A DNA stretch of 64,000 nucleotides, taken from assembly GCA_014338405.1 (NCBI GenBank), contig JTDE01021451.1, positions 1-64,000 of the forward strand. The letters are read 5' to 3'. Source of the DNA: Paragonimus skrjabini miyazakii. Lineage: Eukaryota; Platyhelminthes; Trematoda; Plagiorchiida; Troglotrematidae. Under the pieces are notes generated by a model that was given only the letters and a program-made list of their open reading frames with translations, had not been told where the DNA came from and made no database searches. Both the position numbers and the translations under genes were made by a program. Shown here piece by piece: positions 12,690 through 26,049 of this stretch. Positions within the stretch are counted from its first letter, which is position 1. Each line of letters starts with the position of its first letter.

Positions 12690-13815
12690 GTTCTGAGAGA
12701 CTTCAACTAACGAATTGGATGCTACTCAGTAGCCTGGCCTGCTATCCACGAACCCCCAAGACGCTGTTGCACTTAATAACAGTGAAAATCGTCTGCTTCA
12801 TTTGTGCATTATTCACGAGCTAGCTATCACAAACGACTGGTTCCAACTCGATGCGAGCAATATCACTACCTGGACGCACCTATGAAGCGGCTGTTTGCCC
12901 TAAACCTGGCTAAGTGATCGTGGGATAGTACGACGTTCGCCAAGTATGCATCACAGGGATGATACGCAAGGGGTGAACGTAGCAAGGACCGTAGGCTGGT
13001 TAGGATGAAGTTATTTAGTCAGGTTTGCGAGACGACATATCGTAGATCACCTAGAAAACGACGAATTTAGGATGTTAATAGGCCGAAGAATTCAAGAATG
13101 AGCATTATTTTTCAACCTAAAATTGCTGTTTATCTCAAGGACACGCCGGTATGCACTACCCTTGGCGATATGTGGCGAGATCCGATCGAGCAAACTGCAA
13201 AAGCAGTCATCGAAACAACTGTTATCCAGTCCAAGAAACGTCCAGACCGACTTGAATGCAATAATATAGTTGTATCAACCACGATACAAAGAGCATGAAG
13301 CGTTTAGTTTTTTAATAACGAACTTGAGCAAGAAAAACAAGACAGCGGCGTTCCCGAGGGCTCGCTTCAACTCGATTAACGACTTCACAGGATCAAGGAG
13401 GTCTGAACTAATGAGTGCCCACTCTGACATCTAACAACACAAGAAGTTCTGTTCTTCGCCTGAGGTGATTTTTGTTGTGTCCGTTAAGCCTACTTAAACT
13501 GATTGACGAGGCTCTGGCATTTCGTACACACAACCGGAAGAGGTCATGAAAGTTTACCGTAAGCACTTTTATAGACTACCAGCGTGGCCAGCTGCTGCTG
13601 ATCAGGCAAATGTGAAAAGGTTGTTACAGTAAGATATCAAAGAGTAATCTGCCATCGAACCAGATTCAGCAAAGATACAGATAGTTATTGGAAAGCTACC
13701 AGACGGAAAGGGTGTAGATGAAGACGCGTTGCTAAGGGAACTATTGAAACATGGCTGCCCAGTTTTAGAACGTGATTTGCTCCAGTTGATTCACTTAGTC
13801 TGGGAGCAAGAGGAA
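12690..13815 (+). mobile_element. RTE-type LINE fragment: endonuclease to start of RT, decayed
   Basis: A degenerate endonuclease is readable in shifting frames. RDFN at 12696-12707 stands where GDFN is expected. NRLLHLCIIHELAITNDWF follows, then TTWTH, then the DYVIVRR-like and DVRVTKAMCG-like region (about 12910-12990). The endonuclease/RT linker follows at about 13560-13815 (YRKHFYRLPAWPAA, IVIGKLPDGKGVDEDALLRELLKHG, DLLQLIHLVWEQEEK). This order is that of flatworm RTE LINEs whose endonuclease is often mis-annotated as craniofacial development protein 2. The RT core and 3' tail are missing. The copy is more decayed than the one at 32.7 kb and seems to belong to another subfamily. Confidence 0.65.
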
Positions 13816-16800
13816 AAATATTCATGGACACTCTGCTAAAACTTTTTTGTCTAAAATTAGTTAGACGCGATAAGAATATTGTTTTTTCTGTCTATATTCG
13901 GCTGCATATATCGGAGCACTGCGCACAGCACCACACACCGTTAGTTCGTCCTCGTTTTCCCGTGCCTTTTCGTCAGGAAGGAATGCAAGTAGTAGACGCT
14001 TTGGTAAAATTTGTTCGCTACATAAATTTTGTCTTAAAGTAGCTCAGAATACTGAAAAGACAATAATCCCATCCTGAATGTTAACGCAGGTAATATTTTT
14101 CATTTAGTGGTCCTCGGAAAGAGTTGTTCCTCCCTGGTACTGATCATTTTTAGCCGACCAGTCCATGGAGACATTAGAAGCCGTTGTGCTTCTGAAATCG
14201 TGATGGTCATGGGTTTACAGTCCAATATTCTCTTACGTTAATTGCTCGTTTTGTTGTGTACAATATACCAATTGTTGACCAAAACTGCTTTTGTCATCGC
14301 GGCCCTTGCATCAAGCTACGAATGCACCGTGGCGTAAACATTGTCTGACCTTGCGGAACGTTAAGGACTTGGACATCGCGGAATACCAGTGCATAAGGAA
14401 CCAACCAGTTAATGTGTGCATGCTGGCTTGATCATGCCAATTGGATTGAATGTTGATGAAAGTGTCAGCGGTTGCACTTTCACGTTCCTTATCAGTCAGT
14501 CCTGTTTACTCTGTGTATTTTGGGATGGAGGAGATTTTAGTCTTACGTGTATAACAATGCAGACAATCACTCTTACGGCTCATGACGATAAACCCCATAA
14601 CTTCTACTTCAAGCGAAGGTAACTGGACTACTCTCTGAGTGAACAGAAAATTTAGAACGCATGAGAATAGTTGCATCCCGAATCCTCCTACTGACTATGG
14701 TTGTGTGATAAGAACTTATAGCAATGTCGTGTTGTGTGCAAGTGTAGACAACAAGTATATATGTTTATCTTGGCTGCGCGTGTTCGCTAAACCCACAGTT
14801 CATAGCATTCCAGTTCGTTTGTAACCTTGTTGCCGTCTATGTCTTATTAGACTGTCTGTGGACTATTGACCGGATGATGGTCACTTTGTCCGTTTGAGCC
14901 TGTTTATTCGTTCCATTGTATGCAATACAGTCTGCCACTTTATCAGGCACCTGTTCGCCGTCTCACCATACGATGTCACTGTAATGTCAACTTATTTTTA
15001 GGCTATACAATCTAGGGAAAAACCGACTGAGGAGTTTGGGCTAAAATATGATTCATAATATCTAAATCACTTTCTTTCTTATTTCTTGTGGCTATATCTA
15101 GCACGACTTAGCGATCTAAACTATATCTTATCTAACTAGCCCCAAGGGTGATAAATCAAATTAACAACAATACTTTGTTTATATTAATATCGTCTTTTAA
15201 CATTCGACCCCTGAATGTGACGTTTTTTTAGTGAACTCTTCATCTGTTAGAAAGTGTTTACTAAGTTGTCCACCTTCAACTATGCAGTAATCAACTGCTC
15301 TAATTTTGGGCAACATTCTTCAACGTACAAGACGGTCAGCGAATTACAAAACAAAAACCAGAGTCGACCAAAAGTTGTGTGACTAAAATTTGGTGTACAC
15401 AACATGTACCAATAAAAATGTCAATCATTAGATAGTTTCAAATTGACAGCATGTGGATATTAGTTTATAAAACTTGGTTTGTAATTAAAATACGGTGACA
15501 GACTTTGAACGTATGAATTCGCTTAACCGTTTCTCAAAAAATCATTCAGTGACATGTTTACTACACTAAAAGTGAGTCCAGGTTTACGGTCAATGGGAAA
15601 TGTTGTGCATAAATTAGACATTCGGTGAACGTTCACGACTTTCTCTCTTATAACAAATGCACCAGACTACACACACTGTACTGGGCACATTCAAAGAGCC
15701 ATGACAAAAAGTCTGGGGCGAAACTATGTTACACAATAACCGTTTTGCATAAAATCGAGTGGTGTGTATTCAGTAGTCAAAATTCGACAGAAGCATATGA
15801 CCGGCTTCTTGGTTGTTTCCACTTATTAGGTGTGTATACACAATTAATCTCGTCTACACACATGAAGGGGGTAGATGTTGAAGTTTTTATTTACCAATCT
15901 AGTTCCGCACACCAGATGAGTGGCCCTTTGAAAAATAATTAGCTCCAATGTTAATTCAACATGAAGTTTTGAACAGCATGTTTCTTTGAAGAAATGATGT
16001 GTACCCTATCTCGCATCCCAGTTTAGGTTTATGATTTGAAATTACAGGACAAGTAGCGAAGCATTTTGTTGTATCTACGAGGATAACAACAAGTATCACA
16101 GAAAAGCTGATAATCAACTGAAACTCCACAACTTTTTTAACAAGTTAAACAGTCGGCTGAAGTTACATGTACTTTATAACAGACCACTAACACTGTTTAC
16201 TTGACACATCTAAAAGGTTGCTAAACTACTAAAAGTAACTGGGGATGCTTAATTTCATTTAGGTAATCTCGTTCACGCGTTATTCATCTTGGGATTTAGC
16301 AGTATTTTCGTCTGCTCAACCTTGGCTGGCCACCTGATCTAAGGAGGCCAATTGTGTAGACTGCTATTCTCAGTCATCTTCTATAGAGTATAAGTAAATG
16401 ACACATAAACCTCAGAACAGATCACAGAGCTCATCAGATGTCTCAAACACCGGACGATTCACAATCCACTGCTTCAGCACATACTTCAATTCTGTCTTCA
16501 TTTTCATGCTTACTATTTCATAGTTATATGTGGGCTTTAGAACAATGATTCAGCCGCAGTCAGTTCAAGTTAGTGATAGTGTAACACACAAGCGGGCTGT
16601 CTGTACTCTGATTATCCGTTACAATCGTGGACTAACTTTAGGGCGACGTGGAGACACCGAAGGACAGTGTTCTTCCGAAGCAGAGGTTCCAGCCACAGTT
16701 CTGTAAAAGGAAACAAGACAAACAAACATGAGTCAAAGGCCCAGTAAGCCATGCACACGACTTACACAAACTAAAACTAAAACGGCGTCAACAACACATC

Positions 16801-17040
16801 AGCACGCTTTGTTACGCAATCCAAATTCAACGCGTGCATGCCTGCTGGTTTTGACCGCAGATTTTATTCACTCCGAGAGGCACATTTTCAACTTTCACAT
16901 ACTTGGACCTTTAATAAACGAAGGACAACAAATTCGATGAGCTTTGTCTACGCAACAGTAATATAGTAAGGCTCACGGGCTAATAAATGAACGTAGACAA
17001 TCAGCTTAGGTTGAAAAGAACCATCAAATTAACCTCGTAT
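13816..17040. other. no recognisable gene
   Basis: Only short open frames are seen, such as 13824-14042, 15625-15942 and 16728-16940, without motifs I recognise. The 16728-16940 frame (plus) has a basic, threonine-rich start that could be exon-like, but I see no convincing splice site pair. No tandem repeats noticed. Confidence 0.4.
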
Positions 17041-17049
17041 TCCCTTCAA

Positions 17050-18620
17050 GTGTAAACATATCATTTCCGTATAGGGCCAGCAAAAAGTGCACGCAATTTA
17101 ATATATCTATCAGGATCCAGTTGAAAGTTGATAAATGCCTTTAGATAGATCCAATTCATCATTAACTTGAAAGGACAGACAGTCACTAGAACGTTCCACG
17201 TACTGGACACCTATCTCAAGTGGAATCAACTTATCGGTAAAACTTGATGTATTAAGTAACAGTCTACAGTAGTTTGACCAAATTGACCGTTTAGACGAAT
17301 AGTCTGAAAGAAAAGTGGGTGAAAAAAAGAGTAGTGTGTTGCTGCGCAATAAATTAATCACGTAGCTTTTCTAAGAAACTATACATAAATAGGTATGAAT
17401 ACTATATAAGTTGATAGCGAAAATGAGAGAGGTATTGTACTACGTGAAACAAAAGAACCGGCTGCAAGTGGTAGCGAAGATTGATCGTTGACTTGCGTAA
17501 GTCTGTTATGATTGGTAAAGTATTCGCGTAGACGACCAAGAATCGAGAACTGGCAGGTTGGCAGCTTGAACTAACGTCAACCTATTGGAGTCATAACATG
17601 TCCATTGTTGTAAACCTAAAAGCATATACGAGTATCTTTAGATTTTCCATCTAGCAATGATAAAATGGAACGAACTAGACAGGCAAGAGCACCAAGAACT
17701 GAGTATGAGTAACGTTAGGTGGGCTATAATTGGAGCAACAGTACGTTCGTATGCAGCCGGCTACTCCCATTGTATTGACTGCTTTGTGCGTGTCATACTT
17801 CAGTGGCGATGAACTTTTACGCAAATAAGTTAGTTAAGGTCTGGCATAAAAGTTTTATAAGTTCCTTAAGAACAATTGGTGAGAAACTGTCAGATTCGTT
17901 TGATTCACCAACCTTCAACTGGATAATTCCTTCATATACATTTGAGTTATTAAGGGTAGACTCATCAACGATAGAATAGCTTACTACGGGCGCTTCAAGA
18001 GAATCACGCGTTGCTCTAGTTAACTTGTGATTGAGACCTTCGGCAACAAAAATAAGCTTTTTGGAAGAGGCGTTCAATCCATTAATTCCCTTCTTGAGTT
18101 GGTCTGTCTCATCGCTACTTTTTTAATCTAGTAGTGTATGAATGGGCACCAAATGTAAAGTTTTAATTCACACTTGATAACCTTTGAAATGTACCTCCCT
18201 AATAAAAGGTTTTGTTCAGTAGGCCTCTTCTTTTTTTCTAAATTTCTTTCGACATGCGGAAAGAAAATGCATCAACATTAATTAGGGTTTTCTGTGAAGC
18301 GCTACAAATGCCAAAACAAATTAGAGTCTCTAATCCATCGAAATTGGAAGACAGACGGAGTGCCTTGAAATATGGAATCAAATCAACCGAGAATTTCATT
18401 TTACTTAATGTGTTATAAGTTTCAAACAGAAATTGACGGCGCCTGATTCTATGATCTTCACGACGAACAAAGAGCTTGTGGCGTATCTCATTGCAAGTTG
18501 AGGGAGCAGGCTTCCGGATAGATTGGTTCAAGGTATCAACTGGGAAGCGTCTGTAGACAGTAAACGATTGCGTACTGTTCAAGATGACTACAAAGGTATT
18601 TACGTCCAAACACGTAGAAA
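17050..18620 (-). mobile_element. CR1/Jockey-like LINE remnant, highly decayed
   Basis: On the minus strand, 18077-17817 contains IIQLKVGESNESDSF followed by SPIVLKELIKLLCQTLTNLFA. This matches the conserved start of CR1-type RT domains (K-x-KS-GPD-x-x-SP-x-VLKEL, then PLT-x-LF), with KSPGPD altered to ESNESD. Upstream, 18609-18238 gives a basic linker (FVRREDHRIRRRQFLFETY) like the endonuclease-RT spacer. Downstream, 17361-17050 has RT-like scraps (NTLLFFSPTF, later LALYGNDM where a YxNDM/YINDI motif is expected). Many stops and frameshifts are present and the RT catalytic box is not clear. The class assignment rests mainly on the VLKEL block. Confidence 0.45.
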
Positions 18621-21600
18621 AGAGTATAGTACTTTTTAGCTCGAGGGTAGTAAGAGAGTTTGCATCAAACTGGTTAAACTTGTCGCATACGGTACACAGT
18701 TGTGCCAGGCAATTCTAATACAGCTGTTGGATAGCAGTCAACGAAAGTATTAATCTCAAAGACGAAAAATCTTGAATAAAATGAAGTATTACATGGTTAC
18801 AGCGAACGAAAACCACTTAAGCTTCTAACGTTGCATAAATGGTCATATTAAGAACAGTTACTCATGGGGTTTTGTACGAAGAGTAATTGATATGATTACT
18901 GAATACTACACCACATCTTCGATAATAAATTGGGTTATCCACTAGATAACTATTCAAGCATTTCATCTAGACGCTTCCATCTCCAACAGTCGTATGCATT
19001 CCGACTTTTGCAACGTAACTGGCAGATTCACGAAGTTGGATGATATTTAATTCCATCAGGTTAGTTAGTACAGGACGGACGTTCCAACCTATGAAGACAG
19101 TTAAGTGAATTCTTTTTAGTGTTTACCTACGAAGCACAATCCACTATCTTACGTGATGTTTTTTTGATCTTCTTGTGAATGCCTAATAGATTCGATAAAT
19201 TTATTCTTGCCTGCTTTACTCGTGAATGAGAATTAAAGAAAAAAGTCAGTCAGAGAACAATGTTAGCTCGAACATGGAAACCAATCTAAGAACAGACAAT
19301 TTTATTGAGTTCTGGGAACGGTAAAACCATTTTAAATTGATTGTTTTTGAAGCACAAGAAAAATCAGCTTGATACATTTACTCAAGCTTGAAATCCAACA
19401 TTTTCTGTAGACAAATACCTGTTCAGTGCCTGATAAACTCTGGCCATCTCTGAAGCTTCAGTATGCCAGTCGGGAACTCAATTGAAGTCAACTAGAAGAT
19501 CACCAGTGTGTTATTAACCCGCCACATCAGTCCTTTCCTTTGCTTTCACACATAGATAATGTTGAAATTAAGGCTTTATCTGCAAGTAAACAACAAGTTG
19601 CCACGTTCCTGCACCAGTAACAACCTAAGTCAATAATAAATTTACTTGTGTCCGATTTGGCCACCTGAACACTGAGTAGCTCTCTGTGTTTATGTTGCAT
19701 GTGCATGTGCACAAATGTTTATATTGCAAGAAATACGACACCAAATGATGTCACAAGGTTTACGTTTTTGGATTTCACTGTCGAAATTACCAAAGTAGGT
19801 TGTTTCCCCTTCTTAATAAATTGCTCTTCTTACCTCAGTGACTGATTGGCTCAGGAGATAAAATTTAGATTATACACTTTGGTCTCCATTATGAGCGTGT
19901 TTGCACCTCATCTACAATTTTATAGTTCTGAGCCATCCTGCGGTTTTGCTTCGTAGCACGGTACGAACCAAAAAAATAACGCACTTGCCGATAGTAATGA
20001 CATTCCTCAGTATCGGGAAGGCTGAACCTATGAAACAGTTATCGAAGTTGCATATACGCACGGTCTGGGGCGTTTTAACAATAAATTAGCTATATACAAA
20101 TGATAACTGTTGCGTGGTTTGTCGGTGATGTTCATGACTGAAGTGGTGTACTTTCATATACACATCTTTTCATTTTCTGTCTGGCGATGACCACATTTCC
20201 AGCCCAACCACCCTATAAGGTCGCAGCAAGCTGACACTTTTTGCATGCAGTCCGCAATGTTACAATATTGTTAGCCAAAGTGAATCAAGTGTAACCAGAA
20301 GGACAAGATTCAAATTAATTAGTCAAATTCTTCAACACGGAAAGCTTCCAACGTTTTCCAAAGTCCTATATTCTGGTCATCAAAGTGTTTACATTCACTA
20401 AAAACGTTTGTCGGTTTGCGAAGTTACTGCTCAGCTCTACGTGCACAACAATCACGCAACAGTCAATCAGTGTCTTCGGAATCTTGCACCAGTAAATTGT
20501 GCATTTCGGCGTATCGATGACTGACGTTGTTGGCAAACACATGACATGGTACCAACTCTAATGATTAAGTCAGCACAACCTATAGTATCGAATTCTGTAG
20601 AAGACCATCACCTTGTCACAACTAAGGCGAGAGCTATTAGATTGTTTTTCCGTGCTTCGTTGGGATAAGAAAGTAGTACACGTTTCACATTCTTTTAGAT
20701 CCCATCCTACAACCCACCGAATGTTCCACCAGTTAGGATAAGCTAGCACGAATGGATCACCCAAACCCATTGGGATGGCTGACTGCTTTCGGGTGGACCA
20801 AGTGTAGCTGCTTCAATTTCAGCCCCACTTGCCCCTACTTCAACAATATGTTGGTGTAATGAGGTATTTCTCGAAGAAGCGTGATTATCATCTAGGTTAT
20901 TCCTTAATGACTGAACGGAAATGCTGATCCACTTTGGTGATAAAACAGCGTATGACAAGCATTTTCAAGACAGGCTTCCAAAGGGCGGTTCAACCTGCAC
21001 AACAATTCGGCCTCGAGGCAACGATGAATTTACAATTTGTGAGGAATGTTGATTTACAAAGATTTGCCCCGAATTGAGAAGACTGTCACGCATGTCAACA
21101 AGTTAAACATTTGGTAGCATTCAAAAGATGTGAGAGTTGCAACTCACTTCACTTCGACCTTAATCTAGTGGGCGGCAAACACAGCTCCGTTAATTTACCT
21201 AACCAGTTTGAATTGAACAATTTTCAATGTTAGGTCCTCGTCTTTCAAAGATATCTACTTCGCTGATGAAACAGCTTCTTCATGAGCAAACGAATTAAAT
21301 TCGGTTTTGTTAGACACAAACAATAATAAAATCGCATCATGGCGTTAACTGAAATGCCCCTGTGTGGTTTCATTTGAACGGCATCAGATCTTCTGGGTAC
21401 TAATTTTGGGCAGTACAATACATCGGACGAACAAATGCATTACCCTGTGGTATACAGTCTAACTGTTACATCGCACAACAGGTGAGGTAACACAATTAAG
21501 CGATATATTGTTGTATTTCTCCAGTTCTTTTTAACTGACTAATTTTAGCTAACAATTTCGCTATGAGCTATCGAAACTTAATACGATCCTCCGAAGTATA

Positions 21601-24600
21601 AAATGTAAAAGATAATTTTAACAGGGTGTTGCCGAGGGGAAGCAATATCCAAGAGGGGCAACCTAATTATACAATATTGCACTACACGGCCGCAGTGGCC
21701 AACGATCGTGTTTGTTCTCTAAGGTTTCTGGCTGCCAACAGCAGCGTTCCACAGTTTTCCAGATAAGAAGTTCGGGTTTTAAGACGGGACAACAGTGGGA
21801 TGTTTAGAAGAGTTCATTTATGAAAAATTAGGGCTCCCGTTGAAGTCAAACCAGCGAGAGAAACAGTGTATTTGTACACTGCAAGCGTTCTACCGGCTGA
21901 ACTACAAAACCTTGCTTGGTGCTCAGAAATTTAACATTTTGACTCGATCACCCACTTCATCCTACTGTCTCATATTGAAACAACTGAGGGACTCAGGGAC
22001 TCGACCGTCCCGGAAGAATTCATCAGGCAGTCTACCTTGGAATCTACCAACATCATCATTTGTCATTGAAGTAAATGAACTTGAGGTCTCTCTGTACCCA
22101 ACTGGTGCAGCGTTTGTTACGTTTGAGTATATTGTTTTAATCGTTGAAATCAACCGAAGTGCAGTTTTCACAGTTTACTGTTTTTTAGAAAATCCAATTG
22201 GTTTACACCTCTGTTACGTTTATCTACTGTTTGGTATTTACAAGTATGAGATCAAATAAGATATGGTAGGGCGATATATTTCGCTCACCACTGGAGAACA
22301 CCCCGCCTGTTTGGATGGCCGCAAGTTGAAGAGGTCTCGCAGCCAGCATTAAACATTAGTAATGACTGCGCAAAAGTTATACGTAAATCGTTTAATTTTC
22401 TCCTCCGCACCAGCAAGTTTGATCCATTCTCCCTCCCTAATGCAGTGCCAAAAACTACTTCTAATTTTCATTGAATCTGAGTCTTAACAAAGTTTACTCC
22501 AGTTAACTCTTTGACGCCTGATAATTTCATTTAAACAGTTTGAGATCTAATGTTTACCAGCCAAACCTCGTCCATTTTCCCAATTGAGAAATGATTTTGG
22601 AGATTTTGAACGTCGGAAAGTTCATCCGTTCGTACATTTTCTAGGTATAGTTGATGCTGCCTACACACCACTGGGTTTGTTTTTGCGTTGTTTTTGTGTG
22701 CAGAAGCTAGTACGGTGTAGCAGCGCAACGGAAGTTGGAAAAACGTCGACATGCTGTCAGTCTGCGGTAGTGCTTGCTGTCTGCTTCGGCCCGTAACCGA
22801 GTCAACTACCAACAGTACAGCATTCGCTCATCATTACCACCATGCCTACTGGTAGCACTCTCAAAAATAGTCTCAACGATCATAATATCCAGACTTCACG
22901 TCTTTTTCGCAGCTCACTATTCGTCTGGCAAGCCTACTGAGTAAACGAACTACAACCAGCCAATCGTCTTTCAGTATATTGTTAAGGTTACAACAAACTG
23001 ATCACTGATTGGCTCACGATGACATCGATTGACAATCGTTGTCGCAATCGCGCATCTACACTCACGTGACGGAAAATGGCGGTAGACTGAGCCTTTACTC
23101 ACTTCCGTGCGATCCACTGTGGTTCGCCTTAGAGTTGTTGACGTGTGAATATTGGACTGCGAGGACGAGACACCATATCTCACATGTTCACAAATCACGC
23201 TGATGTTAATCTGAGTGAGTGAGTTGCTCAATTAGCATAGCATAACTCAATCTTTACGCAATTGTGATGTAAAATATCAACTAAGCAGAACTTATTTAAA
23301 TTTTATACTGATTCTGTTCTTTTAGAGAGGTGGTTGTTGTGTCACATCTACTGAAGCACGCAGGTAAAAGGGCCGACAAAGGCAAAATGGTCAGTACGTC
23401 AATTGCTGTCCAGTATTGCTTCCTGTATGATTTTTTAAAAGATGGTCACTTAACCCCTTTTACTCGGTACAACGTTCCTCAAGGTCGTTCAGAAGATTAT
23501 CATTTGTATGGACTAATCCCATAGGCTTAACGTGACTCTCTGTCTCAGCCTTAATTAGTCATCATTACTTAAGACATTAGCAAAGATCAGTCGACAGTCA
23601 AAACACTGTCAGATTGCAAGTTATCAACCCCATCAGACTCTGTCGTCTAAATGCATTGAAAACATCCCCGTTTTATGTATCCTGCTTTAGTCCCACTTGT
23701 AAGCTCTTAAACTTTTCACGGTTGCTCGTATTATGGTCAACGTTGCACAGTTATTCACGCGATGAGGGGTCTGAGGGTCTGACAACTTGTATTCAAAAAG
23801 CGAGATCTCTAGTACAATCTCTAGATACGTGACACTTTTTTGGACCTATCATTCTATCGATTATGGCTACCCTGATGTGAACAGCAAGACACATTAGCTA
23901 CTGTCTCAACTAAGAGCGTGATTGTGACACCGGAAAGAGATTAACTCAGCCTCGTATTTCATTCTTAATGAGTTTGTCAACCGGCAACTGACGAAAAATC
24001 GTCAATGTCAGAAAAACATTTTACTCCGAAGTATGGATTTGGGCTACCTGTGCTTACAGTCAGGCATAAGCTGAGAACTTCTAATATTTTTTACACAACA
24101 AATTCGAGGAAATCAATCAATAACCGCCCAGCGCGTCCGAAGGTATTGCACTACATCGTTCAAAACGCTTATGGAAACATCGTTTCGGGTATAAAAAAAC
24201 AGAACGCCATGACGCATACATACATACTCAAAAGTAGTGAACATAGCAAACGCCCTCAGTTATTCTGTTCGAATTTTGTTACTATGATAAAGTTTAACCC
24301 ACCTTCAACAGTCGCTGACTGCATAAGAATAAATGTGGCCTAACATTTTTTAGAAGGCACTAAGGCGTAGCTTCTCTATGAGGTATATCCCGCAACAGGA
24401 TCATCACACGCACTTCGCGGAAGGTCAATTTTTCTTCATTGATCGACTAAGATGGTCGCGTGCCATAATCCTGAAAGAGTGCTTGATATATAGCTGGTTC
24501 TCATGGAGGTATGTAGAAAATCGCAAGAATAATCATGGCAAAACTAGTAGACCACTTCGGAATGTGATCTACTAAAGAATCCAGTAAGACGCACTTCTTG

Positions 24601-24775
24601 CGGTCCGCTTCAGAGCCCTCATGCGTCGCTTTCGCATGTTCTTCAAGGGTAAAGCAATATAGTTTGTGTTTAGGTTGTTCCGTTCTCGTTTCTAGACATC
24701 TATTAACTTTATTATGCAGTATACTATTCTACCATCTCCGTACACGCGTCCAGAGAGTACACCCAACTCTTTTCA
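18621..24775. other. no assigned gene; a few exon-like minus-strand frames
   Basis: Nothing could be identified with confidence. Three minus-strand frames have coding-like composition: 20958-20743 (QSLRNNLDDNHASSRN and GASGAEIEAATLGPPESS), 22171-21962 (SFTSMTNDDVGRFQGRLPDE), and 22812-22531. The last reaches KMDEVWL just before a plausible GTAAAC donor. None shows both a strong acceptor and donor with a known domain, so they are noted here but not called. The segment around 22930-23230 is relatively GC-rich with CCAAT/ATTGG motifs and could be regulatory or an old SINE. Confidence 0.35.
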
Positions 24776-24779
24776 ACTA

Positions 24780-25760
24780 TGTTTAAGTCTACAGCACAAG
24801 CTATCCAGTCTGTCATGTGTATTGCAGGAGGAAGCAACCGGGTACTCGTGATGCAGGTTATATGTAATGGACGTTGTTTTGAAGGATGGTTACATTCCTT
24901 GGCACATTTTATATGCAAACTAACAGGAAAAATCAGTCACAAGCATAAAAATGCAGTTTGTTCAGCATCTAAGATGGCGAACTCACTTTTCCACCGTTTG
25001 GATTATTTCATCATTCATCACTGATCGCCTGTCATTAATTATCAACTCAAAGCTGACCTCATTCTTTGAAAACCGTCACCAACTTCTCTGTTCACCAAGT
25101 CCACCAACGGCAAATTGCCTCCCAATTCTTAATCGTACACCATTACTGAAATATATAAGGGAGTAAGTATTCACCCACCTCAGTTAGTACTCGTTGTCTT
25201 CATGATGAGTGAAAGCTTGCGTTTTCACCCTTCAAGTGTTCAAACAAGTACAGTCTCGTTACATCCTCCGTACGGTTTCCATACAGATGAACGGCGTCAG
25301 CGCCGATTTCTACCCTGAAAAATCCTCTTCGCATTTGGAACTGATTGAAGGACTACGCGATTGTTGCGGTTCTGTCAAACTGACAATCTTTTCTTTACTT
25401 ACAGGAAATAACTGTCTATACATTTTTACTTCACAAGTAGTCTGGCGACCTCCTATGGATTCGCGAGGAAACCTGATTTTCTACCGGAGCGTTTTCTTAA
25501 TACACGCATTCTAAGTCACAGTGATGTTGCTCATTCTCTACTGAATACGTGTGATAGGCTGGCTAGATTGTGGTTTCGATCTAAATCCGGTGAAGAATAT
25601 ATTGGGCATACTCGCTCAATACACGTATAAGGTTAAAAGAATCTATAGATCCATGACAACGGAGAGAAAGGCCCACAGGTCAAGGGGGCATACTCAGGAT
25701 TATACCCATTTTGCTTCACCTTCCACATGTCAGTGCGATTGATTGAAATTTTGAAGCGCA
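24780..25760 (+). mobile_element. Tc1/mariner-like transposase remnant
   Basis: Two transposase-like blocks lie in order on the plus strand. At 24805-24925, SVMCIAGGSNRVLV, then VICNGRCFEGWLHSLAHFI, resembles the VMVWGGI...F(I/V)NG(R/K)...Y...L block. At 25550-25660, IGWLDCGFDLNPVKNILGIL, then QYTYKVKRIYRSMTT, resembles the WPSQSPDLNPIENLWGILA...VY...R...S..EL block that holds the third catalytic residue of DD34D/E enzymes. Here the expected E/D after PI is replaced (PVKN), so the enzyme is dead. HSDVAHSLLNTC just before may be the remains of the DNAPCHxA motif. About 500 extra bases separate the blocks, perhaps an insertion. I could not find terminal repeats by eye. Confidence 0.4.
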
Positions 25761-25874
25761 GCGAAAAAAGTACAGTCCGCCTGATTTCTCCTGTAGACTG
25801 TCTGCCTAAGTAGTACACCAACTAGTACCATAACACATCAATTTTTTAGTAGTTCGTTATGTGACCATCTTCAC

Positions 25875-26040
25875 TAACCCATCAAGAACAAAGTGACAGT
25901 CAAATAATATGTCGTCACCACGACCACGGTATTCTGCGAGTTGCGGTGCAGTAAAGCCCCAAGCCCTCTTATGGTTTTTTCGAAGACGTACAAGTGCATC
26001 AGAGACCATTTCTATTTCACACACGACTTCGTGTGACCAA
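25875..26040 (-). CDS. candidate internal exon of an unidentified gene
   Basis: On the minus strand an open segment of 166 bases lies between a pyrimidine-containing acceptor (GCATGCTTGTGTAG) and a GTGAAG donor. Entry phase is 2 and exit phase 0. It encodes about 55 residues of well-balanced composition: WSHEVVCEIEMVSDALVRLR, then KNHKRAWGFTAPQLAEYRGR, then GDDILFDCHFVLDGL. The frame is fully open and looks like a folded, charged domain rather than a repeat remnant. I do not recognise the family and found no partner exon nearby. An old transposon fragment is the main alternative. Confidence 0.35.
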
Positions 26041-26049
26041 CTACACAAG

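Noticed and set aside
21795..22259. Plus-strand frame of 154 codons, the longest outside the mobile elements
   Set aside because: It has a late hydrophobic end, no family motif, and the opposite strand is equally open. It does not stand out enough from chance.
22930..23230. GC-richer block with CCAAT/ATTGG motifs, considered as promoter or tRNA-derived SINE
   Set aside because: No convincing A and B box pair, no poly-A or repeat tail, and no coding sequence next to it.
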